Shown here one piece after another: positions 54,645-63,357 of a stretch of DNA of 64,000 nucleotides; the stretch's first letter is position 1; each line of letters begins with the position of its first letter. The notes below the pieces were generated by a model. That model worked only from the letters and a program-made list of their open reading frames with translations. It made no database searches and was not told the DNA's origin. The position numbers and the translations under genes were made by a program. The stretch is taken from the NCBI RefSeq assembly GCF_014764445.1, contig NZ_CP061722.1, positions 310,001 to 374,000 of the forward strand, read 5' to 3'. This stretch comes from Pseudarthrobacter sp. BIM B-2242. Its GTDB lineage: Bacteria > Actinomycetota > Actinomycetes > Actinomycetales > Micrococcaceae.

Positions 54645-55193
54645 GTGATCGCTGAGAAGCCGAAGCATCCGGCCCTGCCGAAGTACCTGTACGCGACCGG
54701 AGCATGGAGCAAAGAGGTGCACGCCTACACCCAGGAAGAGTGGGGGCTTGGCGGCTCGCTGCCCAGCGGAGGCAACTACCAGGCCAGGACCTTCACCGGC
54801 CTGGCCATCGTCGCCATCATCGCGACTATCCCAGCGATCCTCGCGCCCCTGGGGTTTCTCTTTGGAATCCTCGCGCTGGTCATGTCGTTCTTCGGCTCTG
54901 CCAGCATCGGCATGGCTCTGATCCTCATCGTTGGCGGCGCCGTGGCAACCGTCCTGTTCACCGGCGGCTGGCTGCTGAGCATCCACGCCCTGCGAGGTGA
55001 GCTAAAGGCCCGAAAGCTCCGCAAGACCAAGGGCCTCCCAAAGCCAACGTACGGTGTTACTGACGACCAGGCCCGCCGGTGGTTCGAGGAACACCCCGGC
55101 ACGCTGGAGATCACCAGGGAGAACTTCCCGCACAGCACCCGCCCGTTCCCGAGCGAGCCCGACTACCTGCCCAGCCAAGAGAAGCGAGCCTAG
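54645..55193 (+). CDS. Membrane protein, first of a paralogous pair (182 aa)
   Basis: Two to three membrane helices around residues 45-110 (LAIVAIIATIPAILAPLGFL, MALILIVGGAVATVLFTGGW) followed by a basic KARKLRKTKGLPKPTYG and an acidic soluble C-terminus. The GTG start (MIAEKPKHPALPK) follows GGAAG at 5-6 nt, better than the ATG four codons earlier, which lacks a ribosome site. Shares the xRKLRKxKGxPKP junction with the next gene. Function unknown. Confidence 0.68.
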   Translation: MIAEKPKHPALPKYLYATGAWSKEVHAYTQEEWGLGGSLPSGGNYQARTFTGLAIVAIIATIPAILAPLGFLFGILALVMSFFGSASIGMALILIVGGAVATVLFTGGWLLSIHALRGELKARKLRKTKGLPKPTYGVTDDQARRWFEEHPGTLEITRENFPHSTRPFPSEPDYLPSQEKRA

Positions 55194-55195
55194 AG

Positions 55196-55657
55196 ATGGT
55201 GTACGACCGTGAGCGGTTTGAGCGCGAGGACGCCGTCTACGCCGAGCACAAGAAGGCAGTGGCTGCCGGCGAGAAGCGCGTCCTGCGCAAGACCAGCACC
55301 GGTGAGCTGCACAGCTACCCGGCCGACGAGATCGGGTTCACGCCCGGACGGGGCCAGGCGCAGGTCAGCACCTGGTGGGGCATGGGGATCGTCACTGCCT
55401 TCCTGGGGCTCGTGCTGATCGTCGGCCTGTGGCTGTTCCAGCGTCCGCTGTGGGAGGGCGGGTCGCCGGAGTGGGGTGCCCTGTGGCTGATCGGCTTCGC
55501 CGGACTCATGACGCTCTACACGTTCAACCTGGCCCGCGACGAATACCGGGCCACCAAGCTCCGCAAGCTGCGCGGCTCCCCCAAGCCAGGCACGTCCGGC
55601 GCCGTCGACATCAACCTTCTCGAACTGGGACAGTCGTCGAACGGACGGGAGCAATAA
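55196..55657 (+). CDS. Membrane protein, second of the pair (153 aa)
   Basis: Soluble N-terminal region (FEREDAVYAEHKKAVAAGEK), two membrane helices (GIVTAFLGLVLIVGLWLFQ, ALWLIGFAGLMTLYTFNL), then the same basic junction ATKLRKLRGSPKPGTSG as its neighbour. It starts 2 nt after the previous stop, preceded by AAGCGAG. Probably made with its neighbour as a heteromeric complex. Confidence 0.7.
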   Translation: MVYDRERFEREDAVYAEHKKAVAAGEKRVLRKTSTGELHSYPADEIGFTPGRGQAQVSTWWGMGIVTAFLGLVLIVGLWLFQRPLWEGGSPEWGALWLIGFAGLMTLYTFNLARDEYRATKLRKLRGSPKPGTSGAVDINLLELGQSSNGREQ

Positions 55658-55698
55658 CGTAGCGGCTGGCTGCTGTCGGCTCGGCTAAGCTCGTCGGC

Positions 55699-56376
55699 AT
55701 GACGGGAACGACAAGCCCTGCCGATTCGCCGGCGGGGAGGGCGGCGGCAGCCTCCAGGGCGCAGTACAAACAGGACGACTACCTCCGGACCCTGCAGGAT
55801 CTTAGCCACGATGAGATCCGTGACCGGATTAGGGAAACGGCGGCTCTGGAGAAGGCTGCTATGCAGGAGTGGCTGGACTCCGGGGACTGCTACATCATCT
55901 CCCTGGCCGGGAAAGTCCACCTGCCCACCTGTGACAGCATGAAGCGGTTCGTGGACCGCGACTCTGCCTGGATCACGAACCTCCGCTTCCCGCAGCGGCT
56001 CCAAGGAGAATCGCCCGATGAGGACCCCATCCCCGTCTGGCCGATCCTGCGGACACGGGCCCAAATCGAGGCGATGCCGAGACGGACCGCGTGCCCCCTG
56101 TGCAAGCCGGACCTAACCCACCTGGACAAGGCCCGGCGGGCTATCACGTGGACGTACCTGCCGGCTCGCAGCCTGAAGTCCAAGCACTTCGGCACCGAGT
56201 TCCGCCTGCCCGAAGGCACGCTCCTCGGTGCTCTCACGAGAATCACCACAGTCGAGACCATCGACGGTCTCGACTTCAAGGCCGAGTTCGAATACGCAGA
56301 AGCCCCCGTCTCCGATCCGGACACCGAGTTGATGTACCAGACGGGGACGAGGGCTTTGGCCCAGCAACAGTCCTAG
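55699..56376 (+). CDS. Paralogue of the 22949-23647 orphan (225 aa)
   Basis: Soluble protein with [20 protein letters not shown] and [15 protein letters not shown] in the same order and spacing as in the 232-residue orphan at 22949, and the C-terminal [19 protein letters not shown]. Both look like zinc-knuckle proteins with a beta-rich C-terminal domain. It overlaps thyA by 4 nt at its 3' end on the opposite strand. Function unknown; two diverged copies on one replicon suggest a maintained role. Confidence 0.72.
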   Translation: MTGTTSPADSPAGRAAAASRAQYKQDDYLRTLQDLSHDEIRDRIRETAALEKAAMQEWLDSGDCYIISLAGKVHLPTCDSMKRFVDRDSAWITNLRFPQRLQGESPDEDPIPVWPILRTRAQIEAMPRRTACPLCKPDLTHLDKARRAITWTYLPARSLKSKHFGTEFRLPEGTLLGALTRITTVETIDGLDFKAEFEYAEAPVSDPDTELMYQTGTRALAQQQS

Positions 56377-57203
56377 ACCGCCACGGGTGCTTTGATCGCA
56401 TCGTACGGGTCGTAGCCGACGATCTCGAAGTCTTCGACGCGGTAGTCAAAGATCGAGTCCGGCTTCCGGGTGATCTTCAGCTGCGGGTAGGGCCGGGGCT
56501 CCCGGGAGAGCTGCAGTGTCACCTGCTCCTCGTGGTCCTTGTAGATGTGGGCGTCACCGAAGGTGTGAATGTACTCCCCGACCTCGAGACCTACCTGCTG
56601 GGCGACCATGTGCGTAAGAATCGCGTAGGAGGCGATGTTGAAGGGAACGCCGAGGAACATATCCCCGGAGCGCTGGTAGAGCTGGCAGCTGAGCTTCCAC
56701 GGCTTTCCGTCAGCGTCGGGGGTGACGTAGAACTGGAACATGGTGTGGCACGGCGGCAGGGCCATGTCCTCGATCTGCGCGACGTTCCACGCGTTGACGA
56801 TGTGCCGGCGGCTGAACGGGTTGTTCTTCAGGCCGTCGATGAGGACCTCGATCTGGTCGATGTAACCCCCGCCCGCCTCAGCGGGGATGTCCCAGTGGCG
56901 CCACTGCCTGCCATAGACGGGGCCGAGGCTGCCGTCCTCCTTGGCCCACTCCTTCCAGATGTTCACGTTCTTGTCCCGGAGCGTGTGCTCGTTGGTGTCG
57001 CCGGCCAGGATCCACAGCAGTTCCTCGATGATGCCGCGGGTGAAGACCTTCTTGGTGGTGATGAGCGGGAAGTACTCCGCCAGGTCGAACCGGATCTGGC
57101 GGCCGAAGACGCCGATGGTTCCGGTGCCGGTGCGGTCAGGACGCCGCGTGCCGTTGGCCAGGACGTCAGCGAGGAGGTCCTCGTACGGGGTGGGGATGGT
57201 CAT
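56373..57203 (-). CDS. thyA: Thymidylate synthase
   Basis: ThyA converts dUMP to dTMP using methylene-tetrahydrofolate. The 276-residue protein has [18 protein letters not shown], the catalytic Cys in [12 protein letters not shown], the dUMP-binding [17 protein letters not shown] and [12 protein letters not shown]. All active residues are present, at the usual length. A class I motif lies 35 nt upstream. It needs folA to recycle dihydrofolate, and that gene is on the same element. Confidence 0.95.
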   Translation of the reverse strand: MTIPTPYEDLLADVLANGTRRPDRTGTGTIGVFGRQIRFDLAEYFPLITTKKVFTRGIIEELLWILAGDTNEHTLRDKNVNIWKEWAKEDGSLGPVYGRQWRHWDIPAEAGGGYIDQIEVLIDGLKNNPFSRRHIVNAWNVAQIEDMALPPCHTMFQFYVTPDADGKPWKLSCQLYQRSGDMFLGVPFNIASYAILTHMVAQQVGLEVGEYIHTFGDAHIYKDHEEQVTLQLSREPRPYPQLKITRKPDSIFDYRVEDFEIVGYDPYDAIKAPVAV

Positions 57204-57238
57204 GGATGAGCCTTTCGGAGGGCAGGTGTTCTTCTACC

Positions 57239-57263
57239 TTCTATGCGGTCGCAGCCCTGACGG
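57239..57263 (-). promoter_or_regulatory. Class I promoter-like motif, thyA
   Basis: Minus strand CCGTCAGGG, 8 nt, GCATAGAA. The GCATAGAA box ends 35 nt before the ATG at 57203. Confidence 0.65.
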
Positions 57264-57282
57264 CACCTGACTTCCGGTTCTG

Positions 57283-57292
57283 CCGCACACAG
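57283..57292 (+). promoter_or_regulatory. CCGCACACAG element (rightward), tagged gene 16
   Basis: It is divergent from the thyA motif and ends 54 nt before the ATG at 57347. Confidence 0.5.
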
Positions 57293-57346
57293 GAGGGATA
57301 GACTCCGTCCAGGGCCCTGGCCGGCGCACCATTCAAGGGAGACACC

Positions 57347-57892
57347 ATGGCAGAACAGAATCGCCTGACACCGCAGCAGGAGGCCAACCGTCAGCGTGAC
57401 GGGAAGTTCGGCGCCTACGGGCACTCGGACAGGGACCTTCCGGAGTTGGGCGACCGCCGTCTGGTACCGGCCGGGACCAGTCAGGGTGGCCTTCCTGCCT
57501 GGGCGGGCAAGGGCCCGCGCGAGAGGCAGCCGGCACTGGATCAGGAGAGCCAGGCACTGCTCGACAGCGACCTGGGCGCCATCCTGGAGGACACCTCTCT
57601 CAACGAGAAGGACAAGGCCCGGTTCCAGGACATGGCCGAGCAGCTGTCGCGCTATGGGACGGTCGACATGGCCGCCACCCGGGGGCCACGGGCCATCCGC
57701 TTCGGCAAAGGCAGCAGGTACGGCGGGGACATGGTGCCCCGCCAGTTCAAGAGCTTCCACGCGAAGACGGAGAGCAATGCTGCCCGCCGAGCAGAAGAGT
57801 CCATCGCCTTGGTCAGTGCCGCTGCGAAGGTTGTGCAGGAGAACCCGGCGGTGCTGAAGAAATCACGCTTCGCCAGGTTGTTCGGGCAGTAG
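57347..57892 (+). CDS. Tagged-family protein 16 (DGKFG variant)
   Basis: A 181-residue protein and the only rightward family member. Its tag is divergent: QQEANRQRDGKFGAYGHSDR then DLPEL, keeping the G-x-F-x-x-x-x-H-S-D pattern. A helical domain follows (KARFQDMAEQLSRYGTVDMA) with a basic C-terminus ending KKSRFARLFGQ. AAGGGAG lies 6 nt before the ATG. The 54-nt leader and real ribosome site set it apart from the mostly leaderless tagged genes. Confidence 0.7.
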   Translation: MAEQNRLTPQQEANRQRDGKFGAYGHSDRDLPELGDRRLVPAGTSQGGLPAWAGKGPRERQPALDQESQALLDSDLGAILEDTSLNEKDKARFQDMAEQLSRYGTVDMAATRGPRAIRFGKGSRYGGDMVPRQFKSFHAKTESNAARRAEESIALVSAAAKVVQENPAVLKKSRFARLFGQ

Positions 57893-57913
57893 CGGGCGCA
57901 ACAAACACAAAAA

Positions 57914-57940
57914 AGGGGAAGGCCGGTGTGGCCTTCCCCT
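57914..57940. terminator. Bidirectional terminator
   Basis: Perfect 11-bp stem (AGGGGAAGGCC and complement), loop GGTGT, with an A-run on the left and CTTTG on the right, between convergent genes. Confidence 0.85.
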
Positions 57941-57958
57941 CTTTGCTTGCCGCGGGCG

Positions 57959-58465
57959 CTAGGCCATGGGCTGGTCGTACTGCTGGCCGCGCGGGTCAGG
58001 ACCGAGCAGCATGAACACCAGCAGAATGATGGCGCCGGCGAACGGGATCAGGCCCAGCAACAGCAGCCAGCCACTCTTGTTGCTGTCATGCAGCCGCCGT
58101 ACTGACAGGGCCAGCGAAGGAATGATGACGGCAAGGACCCAGATGGCTGCCAGGGCAAGGCCGAGGTACGTCCCCGGCCCCGCAGTGGAGCCGTAGGCGG
58201 TGTAGCTGACGCCTGCGTTGATCATGATGTTCAGGACGACGCTGACGAGGACCGACACGAGGGTCCACCACCAGTATTCGCTGCGGCTGGCGCGGCCTGA
58301 GAACGTGGCGTACTTCTTGAAGAACCGCTTGGCGGCAGCCGTGAACGGGGCGCCGTACCACGGGGCCCACAACGGCGGTTCACCGCCGCCCGTCCAGGGC
58401 TGCTGGGACACGTGCGGCTGCTGCGCAGCGTAGGGCTGTTGCGACGGATATTGCGGCTGGCTCAA
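57959..58465 (-). CDS. DUF805 membrane protein
   Basis: A 168-residue protein with a Pro/Gln-rich N-terminal tail (QPYAAQQPHVSQQPW) and the DUF805 core: KKYATFSGRASRSEYWWWTL, then three helices and VRRLHDSNKSGWLLLLGLIP. TTG start preceded by GGGGGA at 7 nt; the earlier in-frame start lacks a ribosome site. DUF805 proteins are widespread inner-membrane proteins of unknown function. Confidence 0.88.
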   Translation of the reverse strand: MSQPQYPSQQPYAAQQPHVSQQPWTGGGEPPLWAPWYGAPFTAAAKRFFKKYATFSGRASRSEYWWWTLVSVLVSVVLNIMINAGVSYTAYGSTAGPGTYLGLALAAIWVLAVIIPSLALSVRRLHDSNKSGWLLLLGLIPFAGAIILLVFMLLGPDPRGQQYDQPMA

Positions 58466-58593
58466 AGGTATTCCCCCAGATGACAAAGTGATGAGACAGG
58501 CTGATCATACGTTTAGTGCGGCCAATTGCGTCCTGACCTGCGGTAACAATTGCCCCAATTCGTGGGACTGACGTGCCGCCGGCTGCCGCAGGG

Positions 58594-58953
58594 CTACACG
58601 CCCAGGGTGCTGAACACCGACTGGCAGACCGACAGCCAGGTCACCGACGCGGCCGCGATCACGACCTTCTCCCACCAGACGTCCTTGCCGGACACAATCC
58701 CCGGGCGCCAGTGGAACATGATCAGCACGACAGCAAGGAGAAGCATGACTGCTGCTGTCAGCATCCGGCCCTGCAGCTGGTCCCATGGCATGCCGTTACG
58801 GATGTCCTGGCCCAGGAGGAGCCCGAGAATGGCGGCAAGGATCATTGCCGCAACGACGCTAGCGCCAACGGCGGCCACCTTCACGAATATGGCAAGGGCA
58901 CTGTCCCGCTCCTCGTGGGCTGCGGCGTCCGGCATCTCAATGTCCTGTGCCAT
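58594..58953 (-). CDS. Small membrane protein (119 aa)
   Basis: Three predicted helices (VAAVGASVVAAMILAAILGL, LTAAVMLLLAVVLIMFHW, and KVVIAAASVTWLSVCQSVF) after an acidic N-terminus (MAQDIEMPDAAAHEERDS). No family recognised. It lies 3 bp after the 64-aa gene, so the two are probably coexpressed. Confidence 0.68.
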   Translation of the reverse strand: MAQDIEMPDAAAHEERDSALAIFVKVAAVGASVVAAMILAAILGLLLGQDIRNGMPWDQLQGRMLTAAVMLLLAVVLIMFHWRPGIVSGKDVWWEKVVIAAASVTWLSVCQSVFSTLGV

Positions 58954-58956
58954 GGC

Positions 58957-59151
58957 TTAGCTGTCCTCGTGGCGGAGGACGGTGCGCAGCTGGGCGCTGC
59001 GGGTTGCAACCCGGCTGGTCCTGCCGACCTTGTGGTGGCGGGTGTTCTGGTTGGCGTGGGTCCCGGCGGCACCGGCACCTGCCAGTTGGGTGCGGGGCCT
59101 GGCCGGCTCACTGACCAGGGTCAGACCGTGGCGGTTCTTCAGGGTCGGCAT
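58957..59151 (-). CDS. Small basic protein (64 aa)
   Basis: MPTLKNRHGLTLVSEPARPR then a region rich in Arg, His, Thr and Gln (NQNTRHHKVGRTSRVATRSA). No fold recognised; possibly nucleic-acid binding. GAAAGGACG precedes the ATG. A CCGCACACAT element lies 48 nt upstream. Confidence 0.55.
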   Translation of the reverse strand: MPTLKNRHGLTLVSEPARPRTQLAGAGAAGTHANQNTRHHKVGRTSRVATRSAQLRTVLRHEDS

Positions 59152-59199
59152 CGGGCGTCCTTTCGGGATTGTCTGGAAGGTGGTCTCTTCCACACTCCG

Positions 59200-59209
59200 A
59201 TGTGTGCGG
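59200..59209 (-). promoter_or_regulatory. CCGCACACAT element, 64-aa/119-aa operon
   Basis: It lies 48 nt before the start at 59151. This is one of the longer leaders, with a clear ribosome site downstream. Confidence 0.52.
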
Positions 59210-59309
59210 CGCTGCCCGGTGCCGTCCCCATCCCAGCCGGCGTTTACCGCCGCTTCATGTGGGGACTCTACCTTTGGGGAACGACATATCAACGACAGGA
59301 CGAGAAGCC

Positions 59310-59540
59310 ATGAGCACCGATGAATTGACCGAAACGACCACCGACGCCAGTGCGCTGTTGCGGGGCCAGGAGGTCCGGGTTCACACGCGCGGCCATGACC
59401 TGGGCACAGGTGTCGTCGATGACCTCACAGAGGACGGCTCCATCGTCTGGGTGGTGTTCGGCGGCGCCGAACCGCGGCGCATGTTCCTTGAGGAAGACGC
59501 TGCCCGCTATACCGTCCTCCCGCCGACGTCGGTCCGCTAA
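59310..59540 (+). CDS. Small acidic beta-rich protein (76 aa)
   Basis: The core VRVHTRGHDLGTGVVDDLTE, DGSIVWVVFGGAEPRRMF looks like a small beta-barrel (SH3/Tudor-like) fold. GAGAAG precedes the ATG. Its stop overlaps the convergent repeat-protein gene by 4 nt. Function unknown. Confidence 0.62.
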   Translation: MSTDELTETTTDASALLRGQEVRVHTRGHDLGTGVVDDLTEDGSIVWVVFGGAEPRRMFLEEDAARYTVLPPTSVR

Positions 59541-59929
59541 CTGCCCGATCGTTCCGCGATCCGGCGGGCGAGGTCACTGTCCCCTGCCCCGATGCGAGCG
59601 GTGACTTCACGGGCCCAGGAGTCGGTCTCGAGGTCGAACAGGGAGCCGCCGGCCTCACGTACCTGGACGGCCAGCTCGCCGTAGCGGGACCCGAGGATCT
59701 TCTTTCTGCCGGTCAGTATCTGGAGCCCGTCCCGGAATGTGGTGACGTCCTGCGCCTGGCGGCCGGAGAGGGTTTCGGGGTCGATGTTCCGGACGTAGGT
59801 GCGGACCAGGTCGGATCCGAGCCGATGGTTGTCCTGGGCGTAGGCGAGACGGTCCAGGGAGATGGCGAAGCGGGCCCTCGGCTCGTCGGAGATGTCGGCC
59901 TGCAGGGTCTGGAGCTGGGTGTTGGTCAT
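59537..59929 (-). CDS. Single-repeat helical protein (130 aa)
   Basis: It contains one copy of a repeat of about 55 residues: RFAISLDRLAYAQDNHRLGS, DLVRTYVRNIDPETLSGRQA, QDVTTFRDGLQIL. The same unit occurs twice in the 278-residue protein encoded immediately upstream. All helical, soluble. No name known to me; the unit appears to be a replicon-specific helical repeat. Confidence 0.7.
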   Translation of the reverse strand: MTNTQLQTLQADISDEPRARFAISLDRLAYAQDNHRLGSDLVRTYVRNIDPETLSGRQAQDVTTFRDGLQILTGRKKILGSRYGELAVQVREAGGSLFDLETDSWAREVTARIGAGDSDLARRIAERSGS

Positions 59930-59937
59930 GGGTGCTC

Positions 59938-60774
59938 CTAGAAGGGGGTCGGCACTGGCTGGGCGGTGATGGCGGCTGCCAGGGACGGGACGGCGGAGAT
60001 GATGCGCTTGGTGATTTCCCGCGCCTCGGCGGCAGAGGCGAAGTTGGAGAGGTCGCCCATCATGTCGTGGACGTTGGCCTGCAGGTTGTGCAGGGTCATC
60101 CCTTCGAGCTTGATGTCGCCCCCGACGATGTCCCAGGCCCGCTGGAGCCGGCGGACGTCGTCGGCGAGCTTGCTGTCCAGGGTTTCAGCCTTAGCTCCGC
60201 GGACGTAGGCCCCGACCACGCCGACGCCTTCCCAGTGGGCGTTCTCGCTGTGAATCAGGTTCCGCAGCGAGACGGCGAGGCGGCCTTCGGGATCGGAGTC
60301 GAGGGTGCGTTCGATGTCGGCGAGGTGGTCTTCCAGGTTAGGGCCGCCGCGGTAGCCAGGGTTCCGTAGGCGGATCTTCTGCTGGTACCTGTCAGCGACC
60401 AGCCAGCGCAGCACGGGCTCGGAGTCGACGATGCGCCGGACCAGTGCCCGGGCCTCACCCTCGGTTGCGAGATCACCAAGCCGGCCGCCGAGGTCGAAGA
60501 CGTTCCTTCGGATGTTGCGGCAGGACTCGTCGCGGCCCAGCAGGACCCGTCCGGCCTGGATGTCCTGGGCGCGCCGGAACAGTGCGACGTCTGCCTTCTG
60601 CGCTTCGGTGAGATGCTCGGGGTCGGCAGCCCGGACGAACCCCTTCACCAGGTCCAGCCCGATTAACTGGGTGTCCTCGGAGCGGTTCAAGTTGTCCAGG
60701 GAGATGGCAAGGCGGGATTCCGGGACGGCATCCAGAGCCTTCACGGCCATGGGCAGGTATTCAGCAAGATCCAT
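59938..60774 (-). CDS. Two-repeat helical protein (278 aa)
   Basis: Copy 1 (RLAISLDNLNRSEDTQLIGL ... DLVKGFVRAADPEHLT) and copy 2 (RLAVSLRNLIHSENAHWEGV ... VVGAYVRGAKAETLDS) flank a basic middle; each is followed by a helix ending RAQDI or RAWDI. Similar repeats in the next gene imply duplication. Start MDLAEYLPMAVK is set by a CCGCACACAT element 7 nt upstream. Soluble; function unknown. Confidence 0.72.
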   Translation of the reverse strand: MDLAEYLPMAVKALDAVPESRLAISLDNLNRSEDTQLIGLDLVKGFVRAADPEHLTEAQKADVALFRRAQDIQAGRVLLGRDESCRNIRRNVFDLGGRLGDLATEGEARALVRRIVDSEPVLRWLVADRYQQKIRLRNPGYRGGPNLEDHLADIERTLDSDPEGRLAVSLRNLIHSENAHWEGVGVVGAYVRGAKAETLDSKLADDVRRLQRAWDIVGGDIKLEGMTLHNLQANVHDMMGDLSNFASAAEAREITKRIISAVPSLAAAITAQPVPTPF

Positions 60775-60781
60775 GGGCTGC

Positions 60782-60791
60782 ATGTGTGCGG
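60782..60791 (-). promoter_or_regulatory. CCGCACACAT element, repeat-protein operon
   Basis: It ends 7 nt before the ATG at 60774; the spacer GCAGCCC contains no ribosome site. Confidence 0.65.
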
Positions 60792-60886
60792 CGGCGGGAG
60801 AGCAGCTCCACGGGCGGCGGTGGATGGTGCCTTTCGCCGCCGCAGTTCACCGGCCCATACCCGGACGGTGCGGCGCTACGAGGCTG

Positions 60887-61375
60887 CTACTCGTTGGCGA
60901 CAATTTCGGGGCAGAACTTTGCTGCCGCCACGATGGAGTCCTGGTACTCCTTGGCGACAGCAGGATCCTGCATGTATGTGTTCAGCTCGCGGGTACCGGC
61001 CCTGCCGTCTTTTATTGCCAGCTCGGCAAACGCAGCGATGGGCGGAACAATGTCCTTGAGGTCATCGGAGGCCTGCTCAGGCAGCGTCCGCATCTCGGCT
61101 TCAACCGCGTCTATCCGGCCCAGCTCTGCTTCGGTGTCGTCCAGGGGCGGGCGGTAGAAACGGTCAAGGACCGCACAGGTCTCTGCGGTGGACAGGCGCG
61201 CATCAGAAACAGACGCGACTTCAGCGGGTGCCGTGGGAGCAATGTCAGCAGATGTCGTGGGCGCCACCAATGTTGCAGGGGTGGAGGGCTCGAACGATGG
61301 TGGGGAGGCGGTGATGCTGCCCGAGCATCCGGTCAGCAGCAGCGCGCTGGCAATGAAAATGGCGCGCTTCTTCAA
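60887..61375 (-). CDS. Lipoprotein (162 aa)
   Basis: A signal peptide KKRAIFIASALLLTGCSG with lipobox LLTG-C, then a Thr/Pro/Ala linker and a helical domain with paired Cys (STAETCAVLDRFY, AAAKFCPEIVANE). TTG start 6 nt after GGGGGG; this start is chosen because the signal begins there. Extracytoplasmic; function unknown. Confidence 0.76.
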   Translation of the reverse strand: MKKRAIFIASALLLTGCSGSITASPPSFEPSTPATLVAPTTSADIAPTAPAEVASVSDARLSTAETCAVLDRFYRPPLDDTEAELGRIDAVEAEMRTLPEQASDDLKDIVPPIAAFAELAIKDGRAGTRELNTYMQDPAVAKEYQDSIVAAAKFCPEIVANE

Positions 61376-61466
61376 AATTTTCCCCCCAATAAACGTACGC
61401 AGTTGACGGTCGATTCTATGCACGAGCCGGCCGTGAAGTGAGGCAAGAAGAGGCTTGGCCTGCATG

Positions 61467-61540
61467 TGCCCTGGGCTGGACTTGAACCAGCGACCTGCGG
61501 TTTAGGAAACCGCCGCTCTATCCGTCTGAGCTATCAGGGC
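61467..61540 (-). tRNA. tRNA-Arg (CCU)
   Basis: Anticodon loop TTCCTAA in stem GCGGT/ACCGC. Acceptor GCCCTGA/CCAGGGC with one mismatch. Isolated from the array by 26 kb; reads AGG. A class I motif lies 184 nt upstream. Confidence 0.88.
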
Positions 61541-61724
61541 GTGCCCTGGAGTGCGGATCAATACGGTGGCAGCACCGAATCTCCGCCCCGGACGCCCGCG
61601 GTGGGGTGATGTCCGGCGCTCCGTGGCACCAGGTGTCCACGGCCGGGCAGTATGAGTCCCGGGAGCCCTGTCCGGACAATTCCCTCGGCCCCGGCGCTGT
61701 CGCGTGATCCGGCGTGCACTCCTT

Positions 61725-61749
61725 ACTATGCGTCCAGCACCCCGACGGC
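61725..61749 (-). promoter_or_regulatory. Class I promoter-like motif upstream of tRNA-Arg(CCU)
   Basis: Minus strand CCGTCGGGG, 8 nt, GCATAGTA. The only leftward gene downstream is the tRNA. The 432-bp gap 61541-61972 otherwise holds no gene I recognise apart from the rightward element at 61789. Confidence 0.6.
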
Positions 61750-61788
61750 CGGTCCCGGTTGTGCCCGGTGGCCGCTTTTGGCACGTGC

Positions 61789-61798
61789 CGCACACATC
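61789..61798 (+). promoter_or_regulatory. CCGCACACAT element (rightward)
   Basis: It ends 3 nt before an ATG opening an 11-codon frame (61802), and 174 nt before the start chosen for the downstream membrane protein. The short frame could be a leader peptide, or the real start lies nearer. Confidence 0.45.
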
Positions 61799-61972
61799 TA
61801 TGGTGAACGCCGCCGCTTCACGACCGACCCTGTGATGATGAAGCCGATGAGGCGGGACGTCACGAAAGCAGCGGAAATTCCACCGAGCTTTCCGGGACCA
61901 CAGAATAGTTCCGGGCAGCGCCGCCCAAGCCCGGCCAGCACCATACCGGGCGCATCACCCATGGGGATCATC

Positions 61973-62683
61973 ATGAACGAATACCACCTCGCCGACGGCT
62001 CGCCACGTTACGGGCACCGGACAGAGACACCCACCGACCAACCAGCAATCATCGCCAGCGTCCGGGTCGAAGAAGCAGCGGAAGGGGCAGCGCGCCTGGG
62101 CCTGGACGAGATGGCGGCCGCCATCGACAAGCGCCTGACCAGCGCCTGGGCGGACAGGCCGGACAAGTCGGTGGCCATCCTGCGGGAGCAGAATCCCGAA
62201 GAGCTGGCTGCAGCCCGCGCCCTCGTCAAGGTCCACCTGGGCTCCCCGCGCCAGTGGCGGATGAAGGCCCAGACTGTGCGCGACAAGCAGCTGGCCAGTG
62301 TCGCGGCACGGCGGAAGGCCAGCGGCAGCGCGCGGGAGGTCCTGGCTCTGCGTCTGGGGCTCATCGTGGCCCTGATCGCCCCGCCGGCCTACGTCGTGGC
62401 GACCAGCCAGGACATCCTGAAGCTGCTGATCGTGGGCGCCATCTGCTTCGTGGCCGCACTGGTTGGAGGTCATTTCCTGACCATCCGTGCCCGTGTCCCG
62501 GTGATGCCGAGCATCCGCGGTCCATGGCTGGCCGAACTGCGCGAGGACGTCGTGAACGCAACCCTCGTGGCCATCCTGCAGAACAAGGGCATCGCCATGA
62601 GCCCGGCAGCCGCTGCAGCGGGCCGCCGGGGCTGGACCAGCATCCAGGAAGCTGCCGCAGCTGTCGCCCTGCTCCGGCGCTAA
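61973..62683 (+). CDS. Membrane protein (236 aa) with long cytoplasmic N-terminus
   Basis: About 130 residues of charged helices (ARLGLDEMAAAIDKRLTSAW, QNPEELAAARALVKVHLGSP) precede two membrane helices (RLGLIVALIAPPAYVVATSQ, KLLIVGAICFVAALVGGHFL) and a soluble C-terminal domain (NATLVAILQNKGIAMSPAAA). Start MNEYHLADGSP follows GGGGAT at 7 nt; starts further upstream stay open in frame. Function unknown. Confidence 0.65.
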   Translation: MNEYHLADGSPRYGHRTETPTDQPAIIASVRVEEAAEGAARLGLDEMAAAIDKRLTSAWADRPDKSVAILREQNPEELAAARALVKVHLGSPRQWRMKAQTVRDKQLASVAARRKASGSAREVLALRLGLIVALIAPPAYVVATSQDILKLLIVGAICFVAALVGGHFLTIRARVPVMPSIRGPWLAELREDVVNATLVAILQNKGIAMSPAAAAAGRRGWTSIQEAAAAVALLRR

Positions 62684-62696
62684 GAGGTAAGGTCCG

Positions 62697-63296
62697 TCAG
62701 TCCGGGTCGATCCAGTTCCGGATGCCACCCTCGATGTGGACGACGGCGCCGCGGAAGCCCGGGTAGTCGCTGGGGTCGGGTCCTTCGGGGCCGGCGGTCA
62801 TGGCGTCCAGGTTGATGGTCTTGCACTTGATGCCGAGGGACCGGAGTGCGGCGGCCAGGGCGTCCTGGGGTTGCATGGTTTCGTACTTCTCGTACATCGC
62901 CTCGAAGGCATCCTCGATGGCCTTGCCGTCCAAAGCCTCGAAGGCTTCCTGGGCGTCACGGCGCACGGCGACGAAGGCAGTCAGGACCGGGCCGTGGCCG
63001 TCCTCCACGGGCGGAGGCGTCGCGGCGAGGGGGCCTGAGCTGACCATCTGGACATTCGAGGCGCTGGCGGCACCGCTGTGCTCCATATCGAACTCGTTCT
63101 GCACCCGGCCGGCACGCATCAGAAGGTCCAGCTGCTCTTCGCCGTCGCCGCCGAGATTATCGAACCACTCCTGCATGCCCGGGTCGCTGCCCTGCCAGCC
63201 GGAGGCCCACCTGCCGGGTTCGACCTCGGTCATGCCCATTTCGGCGAGGAACCGCAGTTCCTCTTCGGTTGGCCGTTGGCCCTGCTGCCCGCTCAT
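62697..63296 (-). CDS. Orphan soluble protein (199 aa)
   Basis: Acidic, with a Gly/Trp-rich N-terminus (EVEPGRWASGWQGSDPGMQE) and a helical C-terminal half (IEDAFEAMYEKYETMQPQDA, LAAALRSLGIKCKTINLDAM). No catalytic motif seen. It lies convergent to the 236-aa membrane protein, 13 bp apart. Function unknown. Confidence 0.68.
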   Translation of the reverse strand: MSGQQGQRPTEEELRFLAEMGMTEVEPGRWASGWQGSDPGMQEWFDNLGGDGEEQLDLLMRAGRVQNEFDMEHSGAASASNVQMVSSGPLAATPPPVEDGHGPVLTAFVAVRRDAQEAFEALDGKAIEDAFEAMYEKYETMQPQDALAAALRSLGIKCKTINLDAMTAGPEGPDPSDYPGFRGAVVHIEGGIRNWIDPD

Positions 63297-63357
63297 CGTC
63301 TCCCCTGTCCTCCGGTTTCTTGCATCCTAGTGGGACAGGGTGCGGGCGGCCCTTCAT

